From IMG/VR virus record IMGVR_UViG_3300034071_001075, positions 1 through 26,497 of that record: a stretch of 26,497 bases of DNA; one strand, written 5' to 3'. Position 1 is the first letter of the stretch; each line of letters starts with the position of its first letter. Under the pieces are notes generated by a model. That model was not told where the DNA came from and searched no databases. It saw nothing but the letters and a program-made list of their open reading frames with translations. This DNA comes from a virus. The translations under genes and the position numbers were made by a program. Positions 12,114 through 19,932 of the stretch are shown one piece after another.

Positions 12114-12121
12114 TATAAGTA
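12114..12121 (+). promoter_or_regulatory. Possible late promoter for the gp54-like gene (one mismatch)
   Basis: TATAAGTA differs from TATAAATA at one position and points rightward. If used, transcription would begin only a few bases before the ATG at 12136, giving a nearly leaderless message; no SD is visible there either. This is a weak call. Confidence 0.3.
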
Positions 12122-12126
12122 TTTAA

Positions 12127-12134
12127 TATTTATA
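12127..12134 (-). promoter_or_regulatory. T4-type late promoter for gp4 (leftward)
   Basis: Read on the minus strand, positions 12134 to 12127 spell TATAAATA, a perfect late consensus, 31 bases before the gp4 start codon. It overlaps the upstream edge of the divergent gene at 12136. Confidence 0.75.
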
Positions 12135-12135
12135 G

Positions 12136-12936
12136 ATGGCAGCAACAGCACCAAAACCAAGAAGTATGTCGGAGATTAAGTCTAAATTACTTAATCCTGC
12201 ACTTACTTCTCATTTTGAATGTTACTTTAATCCACCAGGACCAGTTAGAGACTGGGCAAAAAATAGACAACTTGCTGGAGCTGGATCCGCATATGATGCA
12301 GATACAATAAGCATTCATTGTTCAGAAGCATCATTACCTGGATCATCACTTGTAACTCACGAGATAAACAACGATTTTACTGGTGTAACAGAAAGATTGG
12401 CGTATAGAAGATTATATGATGATAGGGCAGATTTTACATTTTATGTTGATCACGATTATAAAGTAATTCAATTTTTTGAAAATTGGTTGGCATATATTTC
12501 AAATGAACAAGTTTCTGGTGGGGTTCTCTCTGCACAGTATTCTTATAGAATGAATTATCCAAAAAACTATAGATCAGAATCTCTATATATTAAAAAATTT
12601 GAAAGAGATTATAATGGAAGATATTTACAATATCAGTTTCTTCAGGCATATCCAATCTCTATAAATTCGATGCCAATATCATATGAATCTTCTAGTTTAT
12701 TAAAATGTACAGTATCATTTACATACACTAGATATTTTGTTACTACACAACAAGGAATGATATCTAATAGTCCTACAGAATATTCTAGTATAGGCAGAGC
12801 AGGTCAAGTTAATGTTCCAGAAGGATCTAGAATTGTTGGATCTACAGATATTAATAATTCTGATAGATTATATGATTATCTGACCCCAGATGGACAGATA
12901 ATACAAGTTATTGATACAATCATACAGAACAGATAA
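12136..12936 (+). CDS. 54: Baseplate tail-tube initiator, gp54-like
   Basis: This 266-aa protein starts MAATAPKPRSMSEIK. It contains the tube-protein fold pattern FECYFNPPGPVRDWAKN (about 29-45), SIHCSEASLPGSSLVTHEINNDFTGVTERLAYRRLYDD and FTFYVDHDYKVIQFFENWLAYI (about 91-118), which recalls gp54 and the tail tube protein gp19. Position next to gp48 and before gp26 favours gp54, which in T4 completes the baseplate and nucleates tube polymerisation. A gp19 paralogue remains possible. No SD is seen. The stop TAA is part of the late promoter for gp26. Confidence 0.72.
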   Translation: MAATAPKPRSMSEIKSKLLNPALTSHFECYFNPPGPVRDWAKNRQLAGAGSAYDADTISIHCSEASLPGSSLVTHEINNDFTGVTERLAYRRLYDDRADFTFYVDHDYKVIQFFENWLAYISNEQVSGGVLSAQYSYRMNYPKNYRSESLYIKKFERDYNGRYLQYQFLQAYPISINSMPISYESSSLLKCTVSFTYTRYFVTTQQGMISNSPTEYSSIGRAGQVNVPEGSRIVGSTDINNSDRLYDYLTPDGQIIQVIDTIIQNR

Positions 12937-12939
12937 ATA
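12932..12939 (+). promoter_or_regulatory. T4-type late promoter upstream of gp26
   Basis: GATAAATA overlaps the TAA stop (12934-12936) of the gp54-like gene and lies 27 bases before the gp26 ATG at 12967. Confidence 0.65.
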
Positions 12940-12966
12940 ATCACACTGAAATTTCTATAGGACATT

Positions 12967-13683
12967 ATGCCTTTACCTACAATTTCTACACCGACATATG
13001 AGTTGGAACTTCCATCTACTGGAGAAGCAATTCAATACAGACCGTTTCTAGTTAAAGAAGAAAAACTTCTCCTTCTTGCATTAGAAAGTGAGAATACAAA
13101 AGAGATTACAACGGCAATCAAAACGGTAATCAAGAGTTGTATTAAGACAAAAAATATTAAAGTCGAAGCACTTCCTACATTCGATATTGAATACCTCTTC
13201 CTTAACATTAGAGGTAAATCTGTTGGGGAAGATATTGAAGTTAATCTTATTTGCCCAGATGATGATGAAACTGTAGTGCCGACTAAGATTAATATTGATG
13301 ATATTAAAGTTATCAAAAACGAAGATCACGAAAGAAAGATTAAAGTTGATGAAAGTATTGTGATGGAAATGAAGTATCCATCATTAGATCAATTCATCAA
13401 GAGTAATTTTGATTTAAATGATTCAAATGTAGATCAATCATTTGATCTTGTTGCATCTTGTATTGATAAAATCTATACGGACGAAGAGGTATGGGCAGCA
13501 GCAGATGTTACAAAGAAAGAACTTTTAGAGTTTCTTGAGCAAATGAATTCCGCTCAGTTTAAAAAAATTGAGCAGTTTTTTGAGACAATGCCAAAACTTT
13601 CTCACACTGTTAAGATTAAAAATCCAAATACAAAAGTTGAAAGCGAGATCGTCCTGGAGGGTCTGTCAAGTTTTTTCGTATAG
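12967..13683 (+). CDS. 26: Baseplate hub subunit / assembly protein gp26
   Basis: This 238-aa protein begins MPLPTISTPTYELELPSTG and has the T4 baseplate family core YRPFLVKEEKLLLLALESEN (about 22-41), a helix with CIKTKNIKVEALPTFDIEYLFLNIRGKSVGE, and a second helical half ending in LSHTVKIKNPNTKVESEIVLEGLSSFFV. T4 gp26 participates in hub assembly. The gene ends in a -1 frameshift signal at 13656-13704. A slip at T-TTT-TTC (13671-13677) would bypass the TAG at 13681 and join residue 237 to the following ORF, giving a 298-aa fusion. That resembles the G/GT tail-assembly chaperones of siphoviruses. Confidence 0.88.
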   Translation: MPLPTISTPTYELELPSTGEAIQYRPFLVKEEKLLLLALESENTKEITTAIKTVIKSCIKTKNIKVEALPTFDIEYLFLNIRGKSVGEDIEVNLICPDDDETVVPTKINIDDIKVIKNEDHERKIKVDESIVMEMKYPSLDQFIKSNFDLNDSNVDQSFDLVASCIDKIYTDEEVWAAADVTKKELLEFLEQMNSAQFKKIEQFFETMPKLSHTVKIKNPNTKVESEIVLEGLSSFFV

Positions 13684-13704
13684 CAATGGTCCATATGGAC
13701 CTTG
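13656..13704 (+). promoter_or_regulatory. Programmed -1 ribosomal frameshift signal at the end of gene 26
   Basis: Four elements appear in order. An SD-like GGAGGG (13656-13661) sits 9 bases upstream of the canonical slippery heptamer T-TTT-TTC (13671-13677), which is in register with the gene 26 frame (AGT TTT TTC). A six-base spacer, GTATAG, contains the zero-frame stop. A hairpin CAA-T-GGTCC / GGACC-TTG (13684-13692 with 13697-13704) follows, with loop ATAT. The internal SD, slippery site and hairpin are the same parts used by E. coli dnaX. Slippage puts ribosomes into the frame of the 58-codon ORF at 13686. Confidence 0.75.
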
Positions 13705-13862
13705 AAAATTATTATCAGTTAAATTTTTCCTTAATGCAGTATCATAAATATTCATTAACGGAGATTGAAAATATGATGCCTTGGGAAAGAGACATTTATG
13801 TAACTTTACTCAAGAATCACCTTGAAGAAGAGAAAATGAAGCAGCAACAAAATGGCGGATAA
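13686..13862 (+). CDS. 51: gp51-position baseplate hub assembly ORF, 58 codons; probably expressed as a frameshift extension of gp26
   Basis: The frame from ATG 13686 reads MVHMDLENYYQLNFSLMQ, then SLTEIENMMPWERDIYVTLL and a charged C-terminal helix (HLEEEKMKQQQNGG). The MPWERDIY-x-x-L-L motif is characteristic of C-terminal parts of phage tail assembly chaperones. In cyanophage maps a short ORF after gene 26 is usually labelled gp51 (baseplate hub assembly catalyst). It lies in the -1 frame relative to gene 26, three bases after that stop. It has no ribosome-binding site at proper distance, since the nearest GGAGG is 25 bases away. This supports expression by frameshifting. The TAA is directly followed by the next ATG. 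Independent initiation cannot be excluded. Confidence 0.75.
   Translation: MVHMDLENYYQLNFSLMQYHKYSLTEIENMMPWERDIYVTLLKNHLEEEKMKQQQNGG
13743..13750 (+). promoter_or_regulatory. Possible internal late promoter
   Basis: CATAAATA matches NATAAATA inside the gp51-position ORF, about 113 bases before the large gene at 13863. It could give extra transcripts of the hub proteins, but chance matches are expected in AT-rich DNA. Confidence 0.35.
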
Positions 13863-16619
13863 ATGGATTCAAAAGATCTGATTGCTTATAAAAAAGAAAA
13901 GATCCAGGAGGAGATATGGAAAATAGTTCCTCCTGGATTTTCGTATCAAAAAACAAAGAATGTAAGCGACAGTCTCGTTAAATTTTTTGGTGAGGACAAA
14001 GAATTTCTTAGTGAATATGGACTTTTAGTTTCAGGAAAGTATGATACTGCATTTAGTCATTTAAGATTTATTGGATTATCTGTAAAAGATTACAAACAAG
14101 CAAAGAAATTTCCTGCTTTTAAACACGATCCAGAACTTTATAAGCAATTAGAGGAAGGTTGTAAAGAAGTTATAAAATTCTTTACTAGAGTAAAGAAAGT
14201 AATTGCAGATGTCGAAGAAGAGATAGAAATAAGATTAACTTTATTACAAAAAGAAAGACAGAAGGAAAAGCAAAATCAGGAAACAGTAAAGAAACCCAAG
14301 CAACAAAAAGTTTCAGTTGGGGCAGGATCGAGAAATACTCCTCCTCCACCTAAGAAATCTTCCAATGCTTTATCTTTATACGAGGGTGTTAAAGAATCAG
14401 ATTCTGTAAATGAAAGTATTGATGAAAGAATTCTAAGACTTCTTGGTATTGATGATGTATTCGATTTAGATTACGGCACATATCAATCTCTCTTAAAAGC
14501 GAGAATGATTGAGTCTAGAATGATAGGCAAAAAACTTGCCAGTGAAGAAGATGAAATATTGCTTGGAGAATATAAAAGAGTAAGAGGGAAAGTAGGAAGA
14601 TTTAAAGTAAAGAAAAGAAAAATAAAATCTGAAAATATTGGAACTACTGGACCAGTAAAAGTATCTAAAGATAAATTCTTTTTAGTTGGAACTGCTGTAA
14701 TACCACAGAAACAACCAAAAGAAGATACAAAAATAGAAACTGATAATACATCCAATAAAACATCTCTTAATATTATTGATTCATTAAAAAAGATTTTTTC
14801 TATTCTTTCTAATCAATATAAACAATCAGTAAAGAGTTCTGAGTCCGAAAGAAAATCAAAAGAAAGGAAGGGAAGGGAGGAGAAAGAAAATGCGTTAGAA
14901 AGTTCTATACAAAAACTTTCTGGTGCGGTAAAAAAGATATTTACTCCTGTACAAGGAATACTCGATAGAATTATTAAATTTATAACTTTCACTTTACTTG
15001 GGAGATTTGTTGGACAACTATTAAATTGGTTTGGGGATCCTAAAAATAAAAAAAAGGTAGATGCATTAGGTAGATTTTTAAAAGATTGGTGGCCAACTTT
15101 ACTTGCCGCTTTTGTTCTATTTGCAACTCCATTTGGATTATTTGTAAGATCTTTTATTGGCGTTGTTGCCAGATTCATTCCTAAACTTCTTGGACTGATT
15201 CCTAAACTTAGGAATATTATTAAATTAAATAAAACTCCAAAGGGACCAAAGGGAGCAGGGGGATTACTTTCTGTTGTTTCAAACCCAATGTTCTGGTTCC
15301 CTGCTGCAATGGCTGGTGGAGCAGCTTTAGGAAATGAAATTACTGGACAAAGAAAGGCAGCAGGAGTTCAAACAGAAAATAAAGCAAGGGCACAATCTGG
15401 AACTGGATTGGGAGTTCAAGGAGTTGGTGGTGTTGGAGATATGGGTCCAACAACTCCATATGGACTTATTCAAGGTGCGAGTAATGGATCTACTATATTC
15501 AGTGGTATTGTAGATAAAAATACGGGAACAAAAATATCTGGTGCTGGTCAAGATACTCAATATCTTCCCAATATTGCTGGAGGTGGCGTTGCAGTTGCAC
15601 CTGGGGAACTTGTATTAACTAAGGAACAGCAATCTCAAATCGCTGCAGATACTGGAGTTCATCCAGCATCTTATGTTCCAAGTGGAACCAAATTTGTAGA
15701 TACCAGTAAAATACAAACAGCAGCAGGTGGAGGAAAAATTCAAGCTTTCAAAGGTGGTGGTATCATTGGTGGAATTCAAAATGCATTTTCCAACGTTGGA
15801 AATTTCTTAAAAGGCATTACTCCAGGATCTAGACCTGCATCTTCCACATCATCACCAAAACCATCATTACCATTACCAGAATTTAAACTTCCAGAAGTTC
15901 AAGCAGCACTAAGAACAATTAAAGTTGCTGAAGGAACTACAAAATCCAAAAATTCATATGATACATTATTTGGTTTTGGATCGGCACCAATTCGTCAGAT
16001 GACAGTTAAAGAAGTTATCAGTATGCAAAATACAGATAGACTTCCCAAAAGATTTGGTGGCGGAACAGTAGGATTTGGTAAAGATGGTAGCGGAAGGGTA
16101 ATGTCTGCTGCGGCTGGTGCATATCAATTTATGCCTAGCACTCTCCAGCAACTTATGAATATGAAGGTTTTGAAACCAACAGACCTTATGACTCCCGATA
16201 ATCAAGATAAGGGTGCATGGGGATTAATGAAAATGAGAGGTGTGACATTACAATCTCTCAGAACAAGTGGAATGTCCAGATCAAATATGAATTTAATGGC
16301 TCCAGAGTGGGCGTCTTTCCCGAATCTTCAGGGAGTGAGTAATTATAATCAACCAGTAAAATCACCAGAAGTTTTACAAAAAACATATAGTGATACTCTT
16401 AAACAATTAAAACTGGGTCCTCAAAGTCGTGCTACTCCACCTGGACAAAGAGTTACTACGCTTCCAGATATTGTTCGTCATATCCCTTTAAATACAAAAA
16501 GCAAACCAAAAAATTTAAGAAGTCATTCAAGTGATGTTCCAGATTTTGAAGTTTTAGATATGACTAGAAGTGCTATTGATACTAGACAAAAAATAAAAGA
16601 TTCTTTGGGGATAGGATAA
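13863..16619 (+). CDS. Large tail/hub protein with tape-measure-like centre and GH104-type lysozyme domain, 918 aa
   Basis: It starts immediately after the preceding stop. Residues 1-130 form a helical domain, 130-165 a Lys/Glu/Gln-rich linker, and 185-250 a second helical domain. Residues 320-345 are a highly charged stretch. Then comes the segment ILDRIIKFITFTLLGRF (about 366-382) and a hydrophobic region (410-450) as in tape-measure proteins. Gly-rich spacers follow, with GGGVAVAPGELVLTKEQQ. Residues about 680-850 match lambda R-type transglycosylases: KVAEGT with the catalytic-position Glu690, YDTLFGFG, AAGAYQFMPSTLQQL, NQDKGAWGLMKMRG and EWASFPNLQG. It probably cuts peptidoglycan during DNA injection and sits in the tail lumen or hub (gp29 position). 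The shared segment DRI-x-KF...LGRF with the next gene indicates a paralogous pair. Confidence 0.78.
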   Translation: MDSKDLIAYKKEKIQEEIWKIVPPGFSYQKTKNVSDSLVKFFGEDKEFLSEYGLLVSGKYDTAFSHLRFIGLSVKDYKQAKKFPAFKHDPELYKQLEEGCKEVIKFFTRVKKVIADVEEEIEIRLTLLQKERQKEKQNQETVKKPKQQKVSVGAGSRNTPPPPKKSSNALSLYEGVKESDSVNESIDERILRLLGIDDVFDLDYGTYQSLLKARMIESRMIGKKLASEEDEILLGEYKRVRGKVGRFKVKKRKIKSENIGTTGPVKVSKDKFFLVGTAVIPQKQPKEDTKIETDNTSNKTSLNIIDSLKKIFSILSNQYKQSVKSSESERKSKERKGREEKENALESSIQKLSGAVKKIFTPVQGILDRIIKFITFTLLGRFVGQLLNWFGDPKNKKKVDALGRFLKDWWPTLLAAFVLFATPFGLFVRSFIGVVARFIPKLLGLIPKLRNIIKLNKTPKGPKGAGGLLSVVSNPMFWFPAAMAGGAALGNEITGQRKAAGVQTENKARAQSGTGLGVQGVGGVGDMGPTTPYGLIQGASNGSTIFSGIVDKNTGTKISGAGQDTQYLPNIAGGGVAVAPGELVLTKEQQSQIAADTGVHPASYVPSGTKFVDTSKIQTAAGGGKIQAFKGGGIIGGIQNAFSNVGNFLKGITPGSRPASSTSSPKPSLPLPEFKLPEVQAALRTIKVAEGTTKSKNSYDTLFGFGSAPIRQMTVKEVISMQNTDRLPKRFGGGTVGFGKDGSGRVMSAAAGAYQFMPSTLQQLMNMKVLKPTDLMTPDNQDKGAWGLMKMRGVTLQSLRTSGMSRSNMNLMAPEWASFPNLQGVSNYNQPVKSPEVLQKTYSDTLKQLKLGPQSRATPPGQRVTTLPDIVRHIPLNTKSKPKNLRSHSSDVPDFEVLDMTRSAIDTRQKIKDSLGIG

Positions 16620-16620
16620 T

Positions 16621-19600
16621 ATGGCAACTATAAATTCTAAAAAATTACTACCTTCTTCCAAAGCATTTTCTTCAAGATTGAAGAACAAGAAGATTTTAAT
16701 ACCTGTAAGTAATATTCGTGTAAAAAAGAATGCAAAAACATCATCTGAAGATTTAAAAGGGGGATCATCTTCTGGAATATCTTCGGATTCACTTTTAGGA
16801 ATAAAAAATATATTTTTAAAAATAAAAGATGTATTATTAAAAAGTTCAATCTTTCAAAAGAAAGAACAAGATAATAAAAGAAAAGGTCAAGAAAAAGAAG
16901 CAAGGAAGAAAAGAGAATCAAAATTAGAAAAGAAACCAACTAATAAAAATGTAGAATCTGGAATAGCATCTTTACCCAATTTAAGTTTTATCGATAGAAT
17001 TAAAAAGTTTTTATTTTGGACGATTTTAGGAAGATTTTTTTCAGATTTATTTCCAAAGTTAATTGAATTTTCTAAAATAATACTTCCAGTTGTCAATTTT
17101 ATAGCAAATTTTGCTGGAAATATTTTGAAAGGTGTAGTTGATTTTATTGAATGGGGATACATTGCATATGATAAAGTTAGAGATTTAACAAAACAAATTG
17201 GTGGTGAAAGCGCACAAAAAGTATTTGATGATTTTTCAAAGCACTTTAATACTTTTTTAAATCTTGCTTTGATTGCCGCAATGGCAGGATCTGGAATTGG
17301 TGGTGGCGATTCAGGAAAAAAACCAGGAAAACCAGGAAAACCTGGACCATATAGTGGAAGTGGGGGAAATAAACCAACAGCAGCAGATAAAGTTAGGAAT
17401 GCTAAAATTAGAGATATACAAAGAAAATATGGACCAAATGCAAGGAAGATATATGAAAATGCTTTAAATAATGGTAAGAGTTATACGCAAGCTGAAAAAG
17501 CAGTAGAAAGGGGATTTAAAAAAGGAGTTTCTATTAGACCAGGTGCCGATTCATTAGCAGCAAAAACAGCAAAAAGTGGATCTATATTTAACAGAGGTTT
17601 AGGAAAACTTCCTTCAAGACTTGCAACAAAAACTTTTGGTAAAGTAGGAGTTAAAATTGCTGGAAAAACTTTAGGTAGAATTCCAATTATTGGTGGATTA
17701 GTTAATTTCCTATTTGCTTTATGGTCTGGAGAAAAACCAGGAAGAGCAGCAGCAAAAGCAGTAGGTGCTACTATTGGATCTGCACTAGGAACATTTATTC
17801 CTATTCCTATTGCTGGAACAATACTTGGTGGTATTCTTGGAGATATTGTTGGTGGGGCATTGTATGATACTTTGGTAGCGGGAAATAATAAGAAAACTCA
17901 AACAAAAGCAAAAGGTGGAAATATTGGTAAAGTAAAAGTAAAACCTGGAGGAAATAAGAAGAGAACAATAACAATCGCACCAAAAAAACCGAAAAAAATA
18001 GAACCACAAAAAACATCTATTGGTAAAGATATTGGTGGAAAGCGAAAGATAGAAGAAATTTACGGTAAAATTGAATTAGGTAAAAAAAGTCCATTAAGAG
18101 CTTTAGTAAAAACTTCAAATGATTTGAAGCAAATGAAACCACTTAATGGACTACCCGCCACAATGTTTAGTGCGGGAGTTGATATGACTTTAGGGCAAAA
18201 ACCAAATAAAGATTTACCAAATCAAATCGGAAATGCTTTTGGGTCAATAGTCGAGTCATCTATAAATGCAGAATTGTCATCTCTATTTGGACAAATTACA
18301 AAAACATTAACATTAGCAGAAGGAGGATCTATTACTGCACCAAGAAAACTTGATGAAGGTGGAGTGAATAATATTGGTAAGAAAATTGGCAGCAAAATAG
18401 CATCTACTCTCTCTATAGCAATAAATTCTTCAGCAACTAAAATATTTAATAATTTAAATCATGAATTTAATCTTAGACAAAATGGAGATGGAGGTCCAGG
18501 TCCCGATTCTCCTCCTATTGAACCTGGAAATATAAAAGTTAGTTCAGATAGTCCAGATTTTTGGTTATTGACTACTGCTGCACTTTTTGAAAATGGAAAA
18601 CCTAAAGATGGATATCAAGGAGCTGCTGATGTCGCTCAGGCAATTTATAATAGAGTTTCTTTGCCTGGATGGCCTAAGAGTATTAGAGGAGTAATTCTTT
18701 CACCAGGACAATTTACTCCTGTTGGAAGATATGGAACACCTGCTGAATGGTCTAAAATTAATTCCAGAGAATCTGCTATAGCATTTGCCAAAAAATACAA
18801 AGGGTATTCTGGAAATATTGTAGATCAAATTGCAGCATCTTTATTGAATAGTTCTAAACAACAAAATGCAAGAACTTTCGTAGGACCAAGAGATAACTTT
18901 AGGTCTGATTCTTATGAAAAATCAAATGATCATTTAGATGATTCAACAGAAAAAAGTAGATATGGACATACTTTTGGATTTGAACCCAGAGGAGCAAATA
19001 TAGGAAAATTTAAGAAAGGAGAAATTACTGCAGCAGAAGTTAATAAGAGTGTAGTTAAGGGAAGTGTAGAGGATTTATTAACTCGTGATGGAAAACCTAC
19101 TACTGGATCTCTTTCTGTAGTTCTTCCATATGGAAGACCTACATTTACAAGTGGATTTAGAACTAACCATAGACCAGGACATAATGGTATAGATATAGGC
19201 GTTGATGCTAATTCTCCAGTGATAGCAATTCAAGATGGAAAGGTAATTGATATATACAAAAGTTTTGGTGATTGGGGTAATGCTGTAGTAGTCAAACACT
19301 CTGATGGATCACAATACATATATGGACATATTAATGAAAGTGTTTCTACAGGAGCACCTATTAAAAAAGGTCAAGTTATTGGTAAGGTAAAATATTGGCC
19401 TAAAGGTGCAGCAGGGGCAAAATATGATAATAACACACATTTACATTTAGAAAGAAAGGATTCGAGTGGACGATGGGTAAATCCTTCTCCATTTTTAATA
19501 TCAGCATATAATACAACTCAAGCATCTAAACCTACTTCAAATCCTCAAACCCAATCTAAAAATTTTGGAGTTAAGTATCAAAGTGGTCAGTTCCAAAAAC

Positions 19601-19902
19601 TTGGACCATTTGGAATAAATCAAAGTGTTAAAGTTACAGATAAAGATAATACTTATTTAAGAGAAATTTCATCATTTGGGTTAGGTAAAGGGAAAAAAGA
19701 AGGAGAAGTTAAAACAGCTGCTGATGGAAAAAAATATCAGTGGTTTGGAAATAAATGGGTAGAGTATAATTCATCTCTATCTTCATTAAACGCATCTTTA
19801 CCAGTTTCAAATTTAAGTCAATCTGTGGCGCAAATTGGCGATTATGCACCAGGAGATATTTTGATGCAAAGAGAAATAATAATTATTGATAGAACTGCAT
19901 GA
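16621..19902 (+). CDS. Large tail/hub protein with SleB-like hydrolase and M23 peptidase domains, 1093 aa
   Basis: The ATG follows the preceding stop by one base. A Lys/Glu-rich segment (residues 80-105) precedes SFIDRIKKFLFWTILGRF (about 122-139) and a hydrophobic stretch, in the same order as the upstream protein. Residues 210-225 and 350-420 are hydrophobic and Gly/Ala-rich, as in tape-measure proteins, with a short GKPGKPGKPG run near 232-241. Residues about 645-800 resemble SleB-type cell-wall hydrolases (AALFEN...AADVAQAIYNRV...VILSPGQFTPVG). Residues about 835-965 are a complete M23 endopeptidase: H854-N-G-I-D858, YGH (902) and H940-L-H942, the zinc and catalytic positions. The N-terminal half is likely structural (tape measure or hub) and the C-terminal half opens the cell wall at infection. 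Confidence 0.8.
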   Translation: MATINSKKLLPSSKAFSSRLKNKKILIPVSNIRVKKNAKTSSEDLKGGSSSGISSDSLLGIKNIFLKIKDVLLKSSIFQKKEQDNKRKGQEKEARKKRESKLEKKPTNKNVESGIASLPNLSFIDRIKKFLFWTILGRFFSDLFPKLIEFSKIILPVVNFIANFAGNILKGVVDFIEWGYIAYDKVRDLTKQIGGESAQKVFDDFSKHFNTFLNLALIAAMAGSGIGGGDSGKKPGKPGKPGPYSGSGGNKPTAADKVRNAKIRDIQRKYGPNARKIYENALNNGKSYTQAEKAVERGFKKGVSIRPGADSLAAKTAKSGSIFNRGLGKLPSRLATKTFGKVGVKIAGKTLGRIPIIGGLVNFLFALWSGEKPGRAAAKAVGATIGSALGTFIPIPIAGTILGGILGDIVGGALYDTLVAGNNKKTQTKAKGGNIGKVKVKPGGNKKRTITIAPKKPKKIEPQKTSIGKDIGGKRKIEEIYGKIELGKKSPLRALVKTSNDLKQMKPLNGLPATMFSAGVDMTLGQKPNKDLPNQIGNAFGSIVESSINAELSSLFGQITKTLTLAEGGSITAPRKLDEGGVNNIGKKIGSKIASTLSIAINSSATKIFNNLNHEFNLRQNGDGGPGPDSPPIEPGNIKVSSDSPDFWLLTTAALFENGKPKDGYQGAADVAQAIYNRVSLPGWPKSIRGVILSPGQFTPVGRYGTPAEWSKINSRESAIAFAKKYKGYSGNIVDQIAASLLNSSKQQNARTFVGPRDNFRSDSYEKSNDHLDDSTEKSRYGHTFGFEPRGANIGKFKKGEITAAEVNKSVVKGSVEDLLTRDGKPTTGSLSVVLPYGRPTFTSGFRTNHRPGHNGIDIGVDANSPVIAIQDGKVIDIYKSFGDWGNAVVVKHSDGSQYIYGHINESVSTGAPIKKGQVIGKVKYWPKGAAGAKYDNNTHLHLERKDSSGRWVNPSPFLISAYNTTQASKPTSNPQTQSKNFGVKYQSGQFQKLGPFGINQSVKVTDKDNTYLREISSFGLGKGKKEGEVKTAADGKKYQWFGNKWVEYNSSLSSLNASLPVSNLSQSVAQIGDYAPGDILMQREIIIIDRTA

Positions 19903-19932
19903 TATTAAATACTAATAGGAAAAAATAATCTA

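Noticed and set aside
17306-17345. Collagen-like repeat in the 1093-aa tail protein
   Set aside because: Only about three GKP units occur, which is too short for a collagen triple helix; treated as a linker.
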